From PVC group bacterium (GTDB lineage Bacteria > Verrucomicrobiota > Kiritimatiellia > CAIKKV01 > CAITUY01), in assembly GCA_945870225.1 (NCBI GenBank), contig CAMBRF010000001.1:186001-250000 (forward strand): a stretch of 64,000 bases of DNA, read 5' to 3'. The translations under genes were made by a program, and so were the position numbers. The notes below the pieces were generated by a model that saw only the letters and a list, made by a program, of their open reading frames with translations, searched no databases and was not told the origin of the DNA. Positions 42,474-54,116 of this stretch are shown here, one piece after another. Position 1 is the stretch's first letter. Every line of letters starts with the position of its first letter.

Positions 42474-45023
42474 ATGGACCCGCGGCATTTACCCATTTAT
42501 GAGATTGAGGACGATCTGGTACAGGCGGCCCACGGGGGTGGGCGCCGGATTGTGCTGCAGGCCCCGACCGGGTCGGGTAAGTCCACCCAGGTGCCGCAGA
42601 TGCTTCTGGACCATGGTCTGGTCCCGCCGGGAAAGACCGTGGTGATCCTCCAGCCACGGCGGCTGGCGGCGCGGTTGCTGGCGGTTCGGGTGGCGGAGGA
42701 ACGCCGGGTCGCGCTGGGCGACGAAGTCGGCTACCAGATCCGGTTCGAGAACCGGACCGGTCCCGGCACGCGCGTGATCTATGTCACCGAGGGGATTCTG
42801 CTCCGTCGACTGGTCAGCGATCCCACGCTGGCGGATATCGCCGTGCTGGTGTTTGACGAATTTCACGAGCGACACCTTTTTGGCGATATTACGCTGGCAC
42901 GCGCCCTTCAACTCCAGCAGACCCTGCGCCCGGACCTCACCCTGATCGTGATGTCGGCCACGCTGGACGGTGCCGCGGTGCAGAAGTATCTGGAGCCCTG
43001 CGCGCTGCTGCAGGCGGAAGGGCGGATGTTCCCTGTTCGCATGGAGTACCTGGCCAAGCCGGTGGATTCAGACCGTACGCCGATTTGGGTCACGGCGGCC
43101 GCGGCGACGGCCGACCTGTTGGCCCGGGAACCGCAGGGCGACGTGCTGGTGTTCATGCCGGGTGCCTACGAAATTCATCGCACCATTCAGGCCTTGGCGG
43201 CGGAACCCGCCGCGCGTCATTGCGCCATCATGCCGCTGCATGGTGAGTTGCCGGTCCGGGATCAGGATGCGGCGGTGTCACCCTGTGAGCGGCGCAAGAT
43301 CATCGTTTCCACCAATGTAGCGGAGACGTCCCTCACCATTGCCGGGGTACGGCTGGTGGTGGATGGCGGTCTGGCGCGGGTGGCGCGGTTCGATCCTTAC
43401 CGGGGAATCGATACGCTCTGGATCGAAAAGATCAGCCGGGCCTCGGCCGATCAGCGGGCAGGGCGCGCGGGCCGGACGGCGCCGGGAGTCTGTTTGCGGC
43501 TTTGGACTGAGCGGGAGCAGGCCGAGCGTCCGTTGCGGGATATGGCTGAGATCAAGCGGGTGGATCTCGCCGAGACGGTGCTGATGCTCAAGGCGGGCGG
43601 ATGTCCCGACGTTCGCGCCTTTCCCTGGTTTGAGGCGCCGGACAGCAGGGCGCTGGACCGGGCGGAAACACTGCTCAAGGATCTCAATGCCTTGAATGAA
43701 GCGGGGACCGAGGTCACGCCCACCGGGCTCCGGATGCTGGCGTTTCCCGTCCATCCCCGCTATGCGCGGATGCTGCTCGCGGCGGAGGGGTATGGATGCG
43801 TGCGGAGCATGGCGCTGATTGCCGCGCTGACGCAGGAACGGAACCTTCTGTTGAAACGGGTGGACGCCATGGTGGAGGAACAGCGCGAGCGGCGGCTGGG
43901 CGATGAGGAACAATCCGATGTCTTTCTGCTGATGCGGGCCTGGGTCGAGGCCAGTGCGCATGACTTCGATGTGGAATACTGCCGGCGGCTGGGCATTCAC
44001 GCATCAACCGCGCGGCAGGCGGGGCGACTGTATGAGACGTTCTGCCGGATTGCGGGCGGCGAGGGGCTGACGCTGGAGCCGGACCTGATCCTTGATGACC
44101 GGGTCCGGCGCTGTCTTCTGGCGGGGTTTGCCGATCAGGTCGCCCGCCGCCTGGATGGCGGCACGTTGCGGTGCGAGCTTGTGCATGGACGGCGGGGTGT
44201 GCTGGAGCGGGCCAGCGTGGTGAGGAAGAGTCCGTTCCTGGTGGTGGCCGAGGTGCGCGAGGTCGAGTCGGGGGGTGGGCGTGACATGGATGTGCTGCTC
44301 TCCCTGGCGACGGCGATCGAACCGGAGTGGCTGGAGGAATTGTTTGCCGGGGCGGTCAGGGAAGAACAGCGAGTGCGTTTTGACGACAGTCGGCGGGTGG
44401 TGGCCGAGAGGGGGCGCTACTATCACGATATGGTGCTCGAAGTGAAGCGCGGCGGGGTACCTTCCGAATCGGATGCGGCGCGCCTTCTGGCGGATGAGGT
44501 TCAAGCTGGGCGCTGCACATTAAAACTGTGGAACGAAGAGGTGGATCAGTGGATTCTACGGGTCAACAGCCTGCGCCGCTGGTGTCCCGATCTGGGACTG
44601 CCCGAGATCACGGCTGCGGATCGGCGGTTGATGATTGAGGCGATCTGCCTCGGTGCCATGAGCGTCAAGGAGGTCAAGGATCGGGCGGTATCCCCCGTGG
44701 TGAAGTCCTGGCTAGATGGCCGGCAGCAGTCCCTTTTGGACAAGCATGCCCCGGATCGCCTGGTGATGCCGGGCGGGAAACGGGTGAAAGTGACGTATAC
44801 CGAGGCCGCTCCGCCCTCGGTGGCGGTTCGGATTCAGGACCTCTATGGTGTGCCGGACAGCCTGCGGATCGCGATGGGGCGGCAGACGGTGGTGATCCAG
44901 GTTCTGGCGCCGAACTTCCGGCCGGTCCAGGTGACCTCCGACCTGACGACCTTCTGGAAAGAGAGCTATCCGAAGGTGAAAAAGGAACTGCAGCGGAAGT
45001 ATCCGAAGCATGAGTGGCGGTAG
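42474..45023 (+). CDS. hrpB: ATP-dependent helicase HrpB
   Basis: 849 residues, DEAH/RHA superfamily 2 helicase. It has Walker A APTGSGKST, a DEAH-box variant DEFHERH, the SAT motif MSATLDG, and QRAGRAGRTAPGVCLRLW. The C-terminus RPVQVTSDLTTFWKESYP then YPKHEWR is specific to HrpB. Bacterial HrpB's cellular role is still unclear. ATG 42474 is preferred, because the family starts here; a longer in-frame start from TTG 42375 would overlap the divergent promoter. The gene precedes ligA. Confidence 0.92.
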   Translation: MDPRHLPIYEIEDDLVQAAHGGGRRIVLQAPTGSGKSTQVPQMLLDHGLVPPGKTVVILQPRRLAARLLAVRVAEERRVALGDEVGYQIRFENRTGPGTRVIYVTEGILLRRLVSDPTLADIAVLVFDEFHERHLFGDITLARALQLQQTLRPDLTLIVMSATLDGAAVQKYLEPCALLQAEGRMFPVRMEYLAKPVDSDRTPIWVTAAAATADLLAREPQGDVLVFMPGAYEIHRTIQALAAEPAARHCAIMPLHGELPVRDQDAAVSPCERRKIIVSTNVAETSLTIAGVRLVVDGGLARVARFDPYRGIDTLWIEKISRASADQRAGRAGRTAPGVCLRLWTEREQAERPLRDMAEIKRVDLAETVLMLKAGGCPDVRAFPWFEAPDSRALDRAETLLKDLNALNEAGTEVTPTGLRMLAFPVHPRYARMLLAAEGYGCVRSMALIAALTQERNLLLKRVDAMVEEQRERRLGDEEQSDVFLLMRAWVEASAHDFDVEYCRRLGIHASTARQAGRLYETFCRIAGGEGLTLEPDLILDDRVRRCLLAGFADQVARRLDGGTLRCELVHGRRGVLERASVVRKSPFLVVAEVREVESGGGRDMDVLLSLATAIEPEWLEELFAGAVREEQRVRFDDSRRVVAERGRYYHDMVLEVKRGGVPSESDAARLLADEVQAGRCTLKLWNEEVDQWILRVNSLRRWCPDLGLPEITAADRRLMIEAICLGAMSVKEVKDRAVSPVVKSWLDGRQQSLLDKHAPDRLVMPGGKRVKVTYTEAAPPSVAVRIQDLYGVPDSLRIAMGRQTVVIQVLAPNFRPVQVTSDLTTFWKESYPKVKKELQRKYPKHEWR

Positions 45024-45103
45024 GCGTGAATTTTATTTGGAAACGGGGCTGTAATCGGTAAGAATCCGCACGCCATGGGAGTTCCGGGGCAAAGGACCAT
45101 TGA

Positions 45104-47143
<2,040 letters not shown>

Positions 47144-47154
47144 GAGAAGGCGAT

Positions 47155-48318
47155 GTGAATGTTACGGTTTTAAACCAATTGAAGAGCAAGTTCCGCGCGC
47201 ATTTCGGGGTCGATCCGGTGGTGGTGGCCTATGCCCCCGGGCGCGTCGAGGTGTTGGGCAATCACACGGATTACAACGAGGGCTTCGTGCTCTCGGCGGC
47301 CATCAACCACGGAACATTTTTTGTCTGTGCGCCGGCCCCGGATGCCGCCTGCCGTCTGGTGGCGGGGGATATCGGGGAGGAATGCGCCTTTTCACTTTCC
47401 GACGTTTCGGCTACCAAAAAAATGTCGTGGGCGAACTATGTGAAGGGCGTTCTGGCCGGGCTGCAGGCGCGCGCCACAGTGGGCCACGGTTTTCTGGGGA
47501 TGTTTTTGGGCGATGTCCCGCTCGGGGCGGGGTTGTCAAGTTCAGCGGCACTGGAAATGTGTACAGGGTTGGCCTTGGCCAAGCTCTATAAGATGACCGT
47601 TCCCCCGCTCGATTTGGCTAAGATCGGACAGGCGGCTGAGCACCACTATGCGGGTGTGAAATGCGGGTTGATGGATCAGATCTCCAGCCTGTATGGCCGG
47701 GAGAATTCGCTGGTGATGTCCGACTTCAGGAGTCTGGAGGCGAAAACCGTTCCGCTCGGACCGGATGCCTGTTTCCTGATCTGCAACACAGCGGTCAAGC
47801 ACGCCCTGGTGGAGTCGGAATACAACGAGCGCCGTGAGCGATGTGAACAGGCCGCCCGGTATTTTGCCTCAGTCCTGAAGCATCCGGTCAGTCATCTCCG
47901 TGACGTGAGCTGGGATGAGCTGGAGCAGTATCGCGACAGGATGGATCCGGTCGTGGCACAGCGCGCGACGCATGTGATTGGCGAGAACACGCGTGTGCTT
48001 CAGGGGCGGGAGCTTCTGAAGTACCATGATTTGGAAGCTTTTGGTGAGTTGATGTACCTGTCCCACGAAAGCTCCCGCCTGCAGTTCGAGAACTCCTGCC
48101 CGGAACTGGATGTGATTGTCGATGCCGCCCGGCGTTTGCCGGAGGCGCTGGGGGCTCGTTTGTCAGGCGGCGGATTTGGCGGGAGTGTGGTGGTCCTGGT
48201 TAGGATTGGCGATGCGCGGCATGTGGCCAAAGAGCTGGCCGATGCCTACAACGACATTTTCGGCCACCCGTGTACCACGATGGTGATCAAGCCCTCGGCG
48301 GGCGCCAAAACCCTGTAG
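47155..48318 (+). CDS. galK: Galactokinase-family GHMP kinase
   Basis: 387 residues from GTG 47155, with AGGAG 8 bases upstream. It has APGRVEVLGNHTDYNEG, the glycine-rich ATP loop VPLGAGLSSSAALE, and GARLSGGGFGGSVVVL. These are the three GHMP motifs in galactokinase order. The classical signature GEHTDY reads GNHTDY here, changing the Glu that contacts the sugar O6 in studied galactokinases. A relaxed or different sugar specificity is thus possible. No galT or galE is adjacent. Confidence 0.82.
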   Translation: MNVTVLNQLKSKFRAHFGVDPVVVAYAPGRVEVLGNHTDYNEGFVLSAAINHGTFFVCAPAPDAACRLVAGDIGEECAFSLSDVSATKKMSWANYVKGVLAGLQARATVGHGFLGMFLGDVPLGAGLSSSAALEMCTGLALAKLYKMTVPPLDLAKIGQAAEHHYAGVKCGLMDQISSLYGRENSLVMSDFRSLEAKTVPLGPDACFLICNTAVKHALVESEYNERRERCEQAARYFASVLKHPVSHLRDVSWDELEQYRDRMDPVVAQRATHVIGENTRVLQGRELLKYHDLEAFGELMYLSHESSRLQFENSCPELDVIVDAARRLPEALGARLSGGGFGGSVVVLVRIGDARHVAKELADAYNDIFGHPCTTMVIKPSAGAKTL

Positions 48319-48368
48319 GAGGGAGGGCGCGCATGATGCGCGCCGCGGACGGCGACACGCCGTCCCTC
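48319..48368. repeat. Composite hairpin element A
   Basis: Outer arms GAGGGA (48319-48324) and TCCCTC (48363-48368) flank two perfect hairpins with 8-bp stems and 3-nt loops: GGCGCGCA-tga-TGCGCGCC (48326-48344) and GGACGGCG-aca-CGCCGTCC (48347-48365). It starts directly after the galK stop and lies between convergent galK and ilvD. No T-run follows, so it is not a standard terminator. Confidence 0.8.
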
Positions 48369-48392
48369 TCATGGCAAGGGTCTTGACGTTTC

Positions 48393-50063
48393 CTACATCA
48401 TCACGGCGCCGGTTCCGGCGCTGGTCACCTGCTGGGAATACCGTTTGAGATACCCGCTGGTGACGCGCGGCACAAAAGGCTTCGCCAGCGCGCGGCGCCG
48501 GTTCAGTTCGTCGGCCGGTATTTCCGCCTCCAACTTGTGACCGGGAATGTCGAGCGAGATCATGTCGCCCGGTTGGATCAGTCCGATCAAGCCGCCAGCC
48601 GCCGCCTCGGGCGAGACGTGGCCAATGCAGGCGCCACGGGTACCGCCGGAGAACCGGCCATCGGTGATCAGGGCAACACTTTCTCCGAGTCCGCGTCCCA
48701 TGATATAGGACGTGGGCGCCAGCATCTCCTGCATGCCGGGGCCGCCGCGCGGGCCCTCGTAGCGGATGATGACGACATCGCCGGCCTTGACCCGGCCCTT
48801 GAGGATGCCTTCGCAGGCCTCTTCCTGTGATTCAAAAATGACGGCCGGGCCGCGGAACTTCAGCATGTTGGGGGCCACGCCGGCTTTCTTGACCACCGCG
48901 CCGCCCTCGGCCAGGTTGCCCCAGAGAACGGTGAGCCCGCCGTCGACGGAGTAGGGGTTGTCCATGGGACGGATGACTTCGGTGTCCGTGACCTCGGCGT
49001 GGGCAATATTCCGCCAGAAGGTTTTTCCCGTGACCGTGGGACAGTCCCGGTGCAGCAGGCCGCGAATCGAACCGATTTGTTTGGCAATGGCGCTGATCCC
49101 GCCGGCACGGTCGACATCCTCCATATGGAACTTGGAGGAGGGCGATACCTTGCAGATGTTCGGGCACTTCTGCGAAATCTGGTTGATGCGCTGGAGGTCA
49201 TAGCTGACCCCGGCCTCATGGGCGATTGCGAGCGCGTGCAGGACGGTGTTCGAGCTGCCACCCATGGCCATATCTATGGCGAAAGCGTTGTCCAGCGAGT
49301 TCAGCGTGACGATATCGCGCGGCCGGGGCCCCTCGGCGAGGGCCATGGCGACGATTCGCTTGGCCGCCTGTTTGAAGAGTTTCTTGCGGCGGGGATCCGT
49401 GGCCAGGATCGAGCCATTACCCGGCAGGGCGATCCCGATCGCTTCGCAGAGGCAGTTCATGGAGTTGGCCGTGAACATGCCGGAGCAGGAGCCACACCCC
49501 GGGCAGGCGCACTCCTCAAGCTTCTCCAGGGTGGCATCGTCCATGGCCCCGCGGCTATGGGAGGCAACGCCCTCGAAAACGCTGATCAGGTCGACGCTTT
49601 TGCCGTCCGGCATCTTGCCGGCCGCCATCGGGCCGCCGCTGACCATAAGGGTCGGGACATTGGCGCGCAGAGCGCCCATCAACATGCCGGGAACGATCTT
49701 GTCACAGTTCGGGATGCAGATGACGGCATCAAAGCAATGGGCCTTGATCATGGCTTCAACGCTGTCGGCAATGAGTTCCCGGCTCGGCAGGGAGTACTTC
49801 ATGCCGGCATGGCCCATGGCCACGCCGTCGCAAATGCCGATGGTATTAAACTCGAAGGGAATGCCGCCGGCCTTACGGATGGTTTTCTTGATCAGATCTG
49901 CCACCTTGTTCAGGTGGACATGCCCGGGAATGATTTCGACGAACGAGTTGCAGACGCCGATGAACGGTTTGTTGAAGTCGCCGGTTTTAACGAGGCCGGT
50001 GGCCCGGAGAAGACTGCGATGCGGTGCGTGTTCGAATCCCTGCTTGATCTGATCGCTATTCAT
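48393..50063 (-). CDS. ilvD: Dihydroxy-acid dehydratase
   Basis: 556 residues. Converts dihydroxy acids to 2-keto acids in valine, leucine and isoleucine synthesis, using an Fe-S cluster. [37 protein letters not shown] and [11 protein letters not shown]-like [20 protein letters not shown] are diagnostic. ATG 50063 follows AAGGAAGGAA; an in-frame extension upstream is rejected. No other ilv gene is nearby. A structured leader lies upstream. Confidence 0.96.
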   Translation of the reverse strand: MNSDQIKQGFEHAPHRSLLRATGLVKTGDFNKPFIGVCNSFVEIIPGHVHLNKVADLIKKTIRKAGGIPFEFNTIGICDGVAMGHAGMKYSLPSRELIADSVEAMIKAHCFDAVICIPNCDKIVPGMLMGALRANVPTLMVSGGPMAAGKMPDGKSVDLISVFEGVASHSRGAMDDATLEKLEECACPGCGSCSGMFTANSMNCLCEAIGIALPGNGSILATDPRRKKLFKQAAKRIVAMALAEGPRPRDIVTLNSLDNAFAIDMAMGGSSNTVLHALAIAHEAGVSYDLQRINQISQKCPNICKVSPSSKFHMEDVDRAGGISAIAKQIGSIRGLLHRDCPTVTGKTFWRNIAHAEVTDTEVIRPMDNPYSVDGGLTVLWGNLAEGGAVVKKAGVAPNMLKFRGPAVIFESQEEACEGILKGRVKAGDVVIIRYEGPRGGPGMQEMLAPTSYIMGRGLGESVALITDGRFSGGTRGACIGHVSPEAAAGGLIGLIQPGDMISLDIPGHKLEAEIPADELNRRRALAKPFVPRVTSGYLKRYSQQVTSAGTGAVMM

Positions 50064-50148
50064 GATGATTCCTTCCTTTGCAAAAGAGGGAGGAATATAG
50101 CGTACCCGAGGCAGAGGTGTCGAGCGTATCGATCTCGAAAAAACTCCA

Positions 50149-50275
50149 GTAAGGGACACACAACCTGTTCCCTTACCGCTTGGTTTGTCAGGCTGAAATG
50201 AATGAACAAGCTGTATGGATAAGCTTGTTCATGCGTTGCGCAACCCTCGTAATGCGGGTTGTGCAAGAATTTATA
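50149..50275 (-). promoter_or_regulatory. Structured ilvD leader with terminator-like hairpin
   Basis: Reading toward ilvD: a TATAAA box (50270-50275) with no clear -35; then two tandem hairpins, both with 11-bp stems and 9-nt loops (50236-50266 and 50202-50232). A third hairpin, GTAAGGGA/TCCCTTAC (50149-50176), is followed after 5 bases by TTTTTT. GGTTGTG in the third loop (50159-50165) is complementary to CACAACC in the first stem (50257-50263), allowing an alternative fold. An in-frame mini-ORF starts at the ATG beginning at 50232 and would encode [14 protein letters not shown], but it has no SD. No T-box consensus is seen. Confidence 0.45.
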
Positions 50276-50340
50276 TGAGCCACTCTTATTGTCTTGTCCC
50301 ATCATGAGTCGGATTCTAGGCTGATCGGCATGAGGTTATT

Positions 50341-51015
50341 ATGAGTATGCCGTTGATTGAACTTCGGGATGTGACGAAACGCTATGGAAAGGATGAACCG
50401 GTCATCCAGGGGGTTTCCCTCGCCATCCAGGCGGGTGAAACGCTGGCGGTGGTCGGGCCGTCCGGATCCGGGAAAAGCACCCTGCTCAACATCCTCGGTG
50501 CCTTGGACTCGCCCACGTCGGGCCAGGTTCTGTTTGAACAGGAGGATCTGGCGCAGTATGGCGACGACTGGCTGGCGGAGTTTCGGAACCGGCAGGTGGG
50601 CTTCGTGTTCCAGCGGCATCATCTCCTGCCTCAGTTAACGGCGTTTGAGAATGTGCTGGTCCCGACACTGGTGACACGGCCGGGGTGGAAGGATACGGCG
50701 ACCGAGCGGGCTGAACGGCTGATGACACGGGTGGGATTGGGCGGCAAGATGCACTCCCGGCCCGGCGAGCTCTCCGGAGGGGAACGCCAGCGGGTGGCGG
50801 TCGTCAGGGCCCTGATCAATGCCCCCAAACTGCTGTTGGCTGATGAGCCGACCGGGTCACTGGATGCCGTCTTGGCCGGGTCGCTGGTCGATCTGTTGGT
50901 GGATCTCAATCGGGAGGAGGGCGTGGCCCTGGTCATGGTCACGCATGCTGAGGCGCTGGCCCGGCGCATGGGAAAGATCCTGGAACTGCACGCCGGAAAA
51001 CTTGGGAAGGGGTAA
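50341..51015 (+). CDS. LolD/MacB-type ABC ATPase
   Basis: 224 residues. Walker A GPSGSGKST, signature LSGGERQRVAV and Walker B LLLADEPTGSLD, with YGKDEPVIQGVSL near the start. This group pairs with FtsX-like permeases for lipoprotein release, efflux or envelope stress. GAGG lies before the ATG. It overlaps the permease start (TAATG), so the two make one transporter. Confidence 0.9.
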   Translation: MSMPLIELRDVTKRYGKDEPVIQGVSLAIQAGETLAVVGPSGSGKSTLLNILGALDSPTSGQVLFEQEDLAQYGDDWLAEFRNRQVGFVFQRHHLLPQLTAFENVLVPTLVTRPGWKDTATERAERLMTRVGLGGKMHSRPGELSGGERQRVAVVRALINAPKLLLADEPTGSLDAVLAGSLVDLLVDLNREEGVALVMVTHAEALARRMGKILELHAGKLGKG

Positions 51016-54000
51016 TGGGTAAACGACCTCTAACGGCAGGACGACTCATCGGGCGGACGCTGGTCTTTCACTGGCGTAGCAATCTTTGTCTGGTGCTGGC
51101 GGTGGCGGCCTGTGCGGCGGTGATCGCCGGGGCCCTGGCGGTGGGCGACTCGATGCGCTACACGCTCCGCTCCCTGTCGAATCAGCGCATCGGGCAGGTT
51201 CGGCAGGCCTTGTTTACCGGTAACCGTCTGTTCCGGCAGGAACTGGCTGAGTTGACGGGGGCTGTGCCGGTTCTGCGGCTGTCCGGAATCGTTTCTCAGA
51301 GTGATGGGGCCCGGCGGGTGAATAGCATCCAGGTGCTGGGCGTGGACGCACACTTTGCCGGGTTGGCGTTGGCGCCCGGGTTCACTGAACTGACCAACGG
51401 CACCGTTGCGATCAGCCTGGCCCTGGCTCGTCGTCTGGAGGCCCGGGTTGGGGATGAGTTGCTGGTTCGGGTTGCTAAAGCTGAAATGACGGGCGAATTG
51501 GCCTTGAACCCGAAGGGGGAAACCTCGCGAGCTTTCCGGGCGCGGGTTCAGGCGATTGTTCAAGATGATCAAATGGGGCGGTTCACCCTTGAGAACACCC
51601 AGGCCCCGCCCCTGAATGTGTATGTTTCCCTGCCGGTGTTGCAGGCATTGATCGACCATCAGGCCCAAGTCAACCTGCTGCTCGCCGGCCCGGAGGCAGG
51701 CGCTTTCCCGCAGCAACTCAATGACCGTCTTGAAAAAGCGTGGGCATTGCCGGACCGGGGTCTGGCTCTTGTTGACCTTCCGGGACAGGCGGGTGTTGAA
51801 CTGCGCAGTCGTGACGTTTTCCTGCCGCCAGATGTGGAGCGGGCCGCCCTGATGGTCTCCAGCCAGGCTGTCGGGGTGCTGTCCTATCTGGTCAACAGCC
51901 TGTCTGCGGGCGGCAAGTCGACCCCTTATTCGTTTGTGGTCGGTTTGGATCCCCTGTTGTCAGGGATGCGTCTGGAGCCGGATGAAGTGGCCGTCACGGA
52001 CTGGCTTGCTGACGATCTGGCGATCACCAATGGGGCACGGCTTGATCTCCGGTTTTTTGTTCTGGGGCCGTTGAGGACTCTGGTTGAAACCGGTGCCGTC
52101 TTCCGGGTCGGCGGGGTGGTTCCATTGAAGGATTATGCGGACCCGACGCTGACGCCGGAGTTGCCGGGCCTCTCGGAATCCGTAAATTGCCGGGACTGGG
52201 AGTCGGGCCTGCCGATTGACCTGGGGCGGGTGCGCCCCAAGGATGAGGCCTATTGGGAGATGTGGAGGGGTGCGCCCAAGGCCTTCATCACTTTGGAGGC
52301 AGCGCGATCCTTGTGGAGTAATCGATGGGGATGCCTCACGGCGGTCCGTTACCCGCCCACGGCGGGTGGACGGAGTGAACTGGAGGGGCGGTTGACGGCG
52401 CTTCTGAACGCGACCGATCGGCCGGTGTTCAAGCCCGTGCGGGACGATGCCCGGAAGGCCTGGCATCAGGCGCTCGATTTTGGTCAGCTTTTTCTCGGGC
52501 TCAGCTTTTTCCTGGTTGTCTCAACAATCTGCATGATGGCGCTTTTGTTCCGGTTGGCGGCGGGGCAGCAGACCGAGCTGGCCGGGATTCTCATGGCTCT
52601 GGGGATTGGTAGCCGGAAGGTGCAGGGCTGGCTGATGGCCGGGACGGTGTTGGCGGCCGTACCCGGAGGCGTGGTGGGACTGCCGGCCGGACTTCTTTAC
52701 GCGAAAGGGCTGCTGTGGGGGTTCGAGTCGTTGTGGCAACCGCCAGGCACCCTCCGCCTGATGTTCAAAGTCAGCTTGGTATCGCTTGCCGCAGCCTGGC
52801 TTGTGGCCATCGCATTGGCGCTGGGGGCCGCCTGGTTCATGCTCCGGCGTTTCCGGGGGAAGCCTGTCTGTAGAATGCTGGAGGGGCTGGAGGACGATGA
52901 ACCCGGGCGGCGTGGGCGGAGGACCTCCCGGCGGTTGGCGGTTCGGGCCGACCTGGCGCGTCGACAGGCGGGCCGGCATCCGGGACGGAGTGCGTTGATT
53001 TCGGGCATGGTGGCCTGTGCGGTATTTCTGCTGGTTGTTGTGGCGGTCTTCCAGCCCCATGAGGCCGATCCGCGGGCGCGGGCGTCCGGGACGGGAGGAT
53101 TTTCCCTGATGGTCGAGACCGCCATTCCGATCGGTGCGGACCTGAGCCGGCCGGGCGGGTTGGAAGCTTATGGGATTGCGGCGGCAGAGTTGAAGGGAGC
53201 CGATGTGGTGGGGTTGCGCGTTCGGCCGGGGGATGATGCGGGGTGCGGGAATCTTGGCAGGGCACAGGACCCGCGGTTGCTGGGAGTGGACCCGGAAGCG
53301 TTCAGGAAGAGGGGTTCATTTGGTTTCTTGAAAACCCTGCCCGTAAAAAAAGAGGGGTCTCCCTGGTTGCTGTTGGAGGCCGGGCTTGAACCTGATGTGA
53401 TTCCGGCGTTTGCCGACGAAAACACGCTGATGTGGGGGTTGGGGAAAGCCCTGGGTGATGAACTGACCTATATCGACGAACGGGGTCAGTCGTTTCGCCT
53501 TCGGTTCGTAGGGGTGCTTGAGAATTCGATTTTCCAGGGAGGCATTCTCATTTCGGAGCAGGCGATGATGGCCCGTTATCCCACGCTGGCGGGGCAGAGT
53601 CTGCTCCTGATCGATGTGCCGGAAGGGAACGAAAGTCGTGTGGCCGATCTATTGGGGCGGCAATTGTGCGATGAGGGCGCAGAGGTGTCCTTGTGTGCGC
53701 AACGGCTCGCGGAGGGCGGAGCGCTGACTGTCATGTATCTCAAACTCTTTCAGACTTTGGGCGGGTTGGGGCTCCTGTTGGGGGTGGGGGTTGTCGCCCT
53801 GGTGGTGGTCCGGAACGCCTGGGAACGGCAAGGGGAGTTGGCCTTGTTGCGGGCCGTGGGTTACTCGCGGCGGGACGTAGCGGGGGTTCTTGTTCAGGAA
53901 CAGGTGCGGTTGATCGGGTGGGGGATGGGAGTGGGTGTCGCGGCGGCGCTGGTGGTGGCGCTCCCTATTCTGGGGGGCAGTCGTTTTATTGCCGTCTGCT

Positions 54001-54116
54001 GGCCGGGCCCGGTGATCATGCTGATGACGGTGGCGATGGGCGGGCTGCTCGCGAGTGCTCTTGCCGCATGGGCGGTGACCGGCTCAACTCCCTGGAACGC
54101 CCTGAGGCGGGAATAG
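51015..54116 (+). CDS. Large FtsX-like ABC permease
   Basis: 1033 residues. N-terminal helix (LCLVLAVAACAAVIAGALAV), a periplasmic MacB-like domain, three helices near residues 490-620, a second fused helix and periplasmic domain (from about 650), and three C-terminal helices. FtsX-like motifs are near RQGELALLRAVGYSRRDVAG and TELAGILMALGIGSRKVQGW. It is a two-repeat (YbbP-like) permease in one chain, so one gene with the LolD-like ATPase may suffice. Substrate unknown. The end overlaps the AraC gene by 33 bases. Confidence 0.85.
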   Translation: MGKRPLTAGRLIGRTLVFHWRSNLCLVLAVAACAAVIAGALAVGDSMRYTLRSLSNQRIGQVRQALFTGNRLFRQELAELTGAVPVLRLSGIVSQSDGARRVNSIQVLGVDAHFAGLALAPGFTELTNGTVAISLALARRLEARVGDELLVRVAKAEMTGELALNPKGETSRAFRARVQAIVQDDQMGRFTLENTQAPPLNVYVSLPVLQALIDHQAQVNLLLAGPEAGAFPQQLNDRLEKAWALPDRGLALVDLPGQAGVELRSRDVFLPPDVERAALMVSSQAVGVLSYLVNSLSAGGKSTPYSFVVGLDPLLSGMRLEPDEVAVTDWLADDLAITNGARLDLRFFVLGPLRTLVETGAVFRVGGVVPLKDYADPTLTPELPGLSESVNCRDWESGLPIDLGRVRPKDEAYWEMWRGAPKAFITLEAARSLWSNRWGCLTAVRYPPTAGGRSELEGRLTALLNATDRPVFKPVRDDARKAWHQALDFGQLFLGLSFFLVVSTICMMALLFRLAAGQQTELAGILMALGIGSRKVQGWLMAGTVLAAVPGGVVGLPAGLLYAKGLLWGFESLWQPPGTLRLMFKVSLVSLAAAWLVAIALALGAAWFMLRRFRGKPVCRMLEGLEDDEPGRRGRRTSRRLAVRADLARRQAGRHPGRSALISGMVACAVFLLVVVAVFQPHEADPRARASGTGGFSLMVETAIPIGADLSRPGGLEAYGIAAAELKGADVVGLRVRPGDDAGCGNLGRAQDPRLLGVDPEAFRKRGSFGFLKTLPVKKEGSPWLLLEAGLEPDVIPAFADENTLMWGLGKALGDELTYIDERGQSFRLRFVGVLENSIFQGGILISEQAMMARYPTLAGQSLLLIDVPEGNESRVADLLGRQLCDEGAEVSLCAQRLAEGGALTVMYLKLFQTLGGLGLLLGVGVVALVVVRNAWERQGELALLRAVGYSRRDVAGVLVQEQVRLIGWGMGVGVAAALVVALPILGGSRFIAVCWPGPVIMLMTVAMGGLLASALAAWAVTGSTPWNALRRE

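Noticed and set aside
48999-50201. Long open frames on the plus strand opposite ilvD (about 400 and 270 residues)
   Set aside because: They mirror the strongly conserved ilvD gene, have no recognisable domains and no SD; a side effect of GC-rich codon use.
50060-50305. 81-residue minus-strand frame in the ilvD leader
   Set aside because: No SD, no similarity, and it covers three hairpins; better seen as a regulatory leader.
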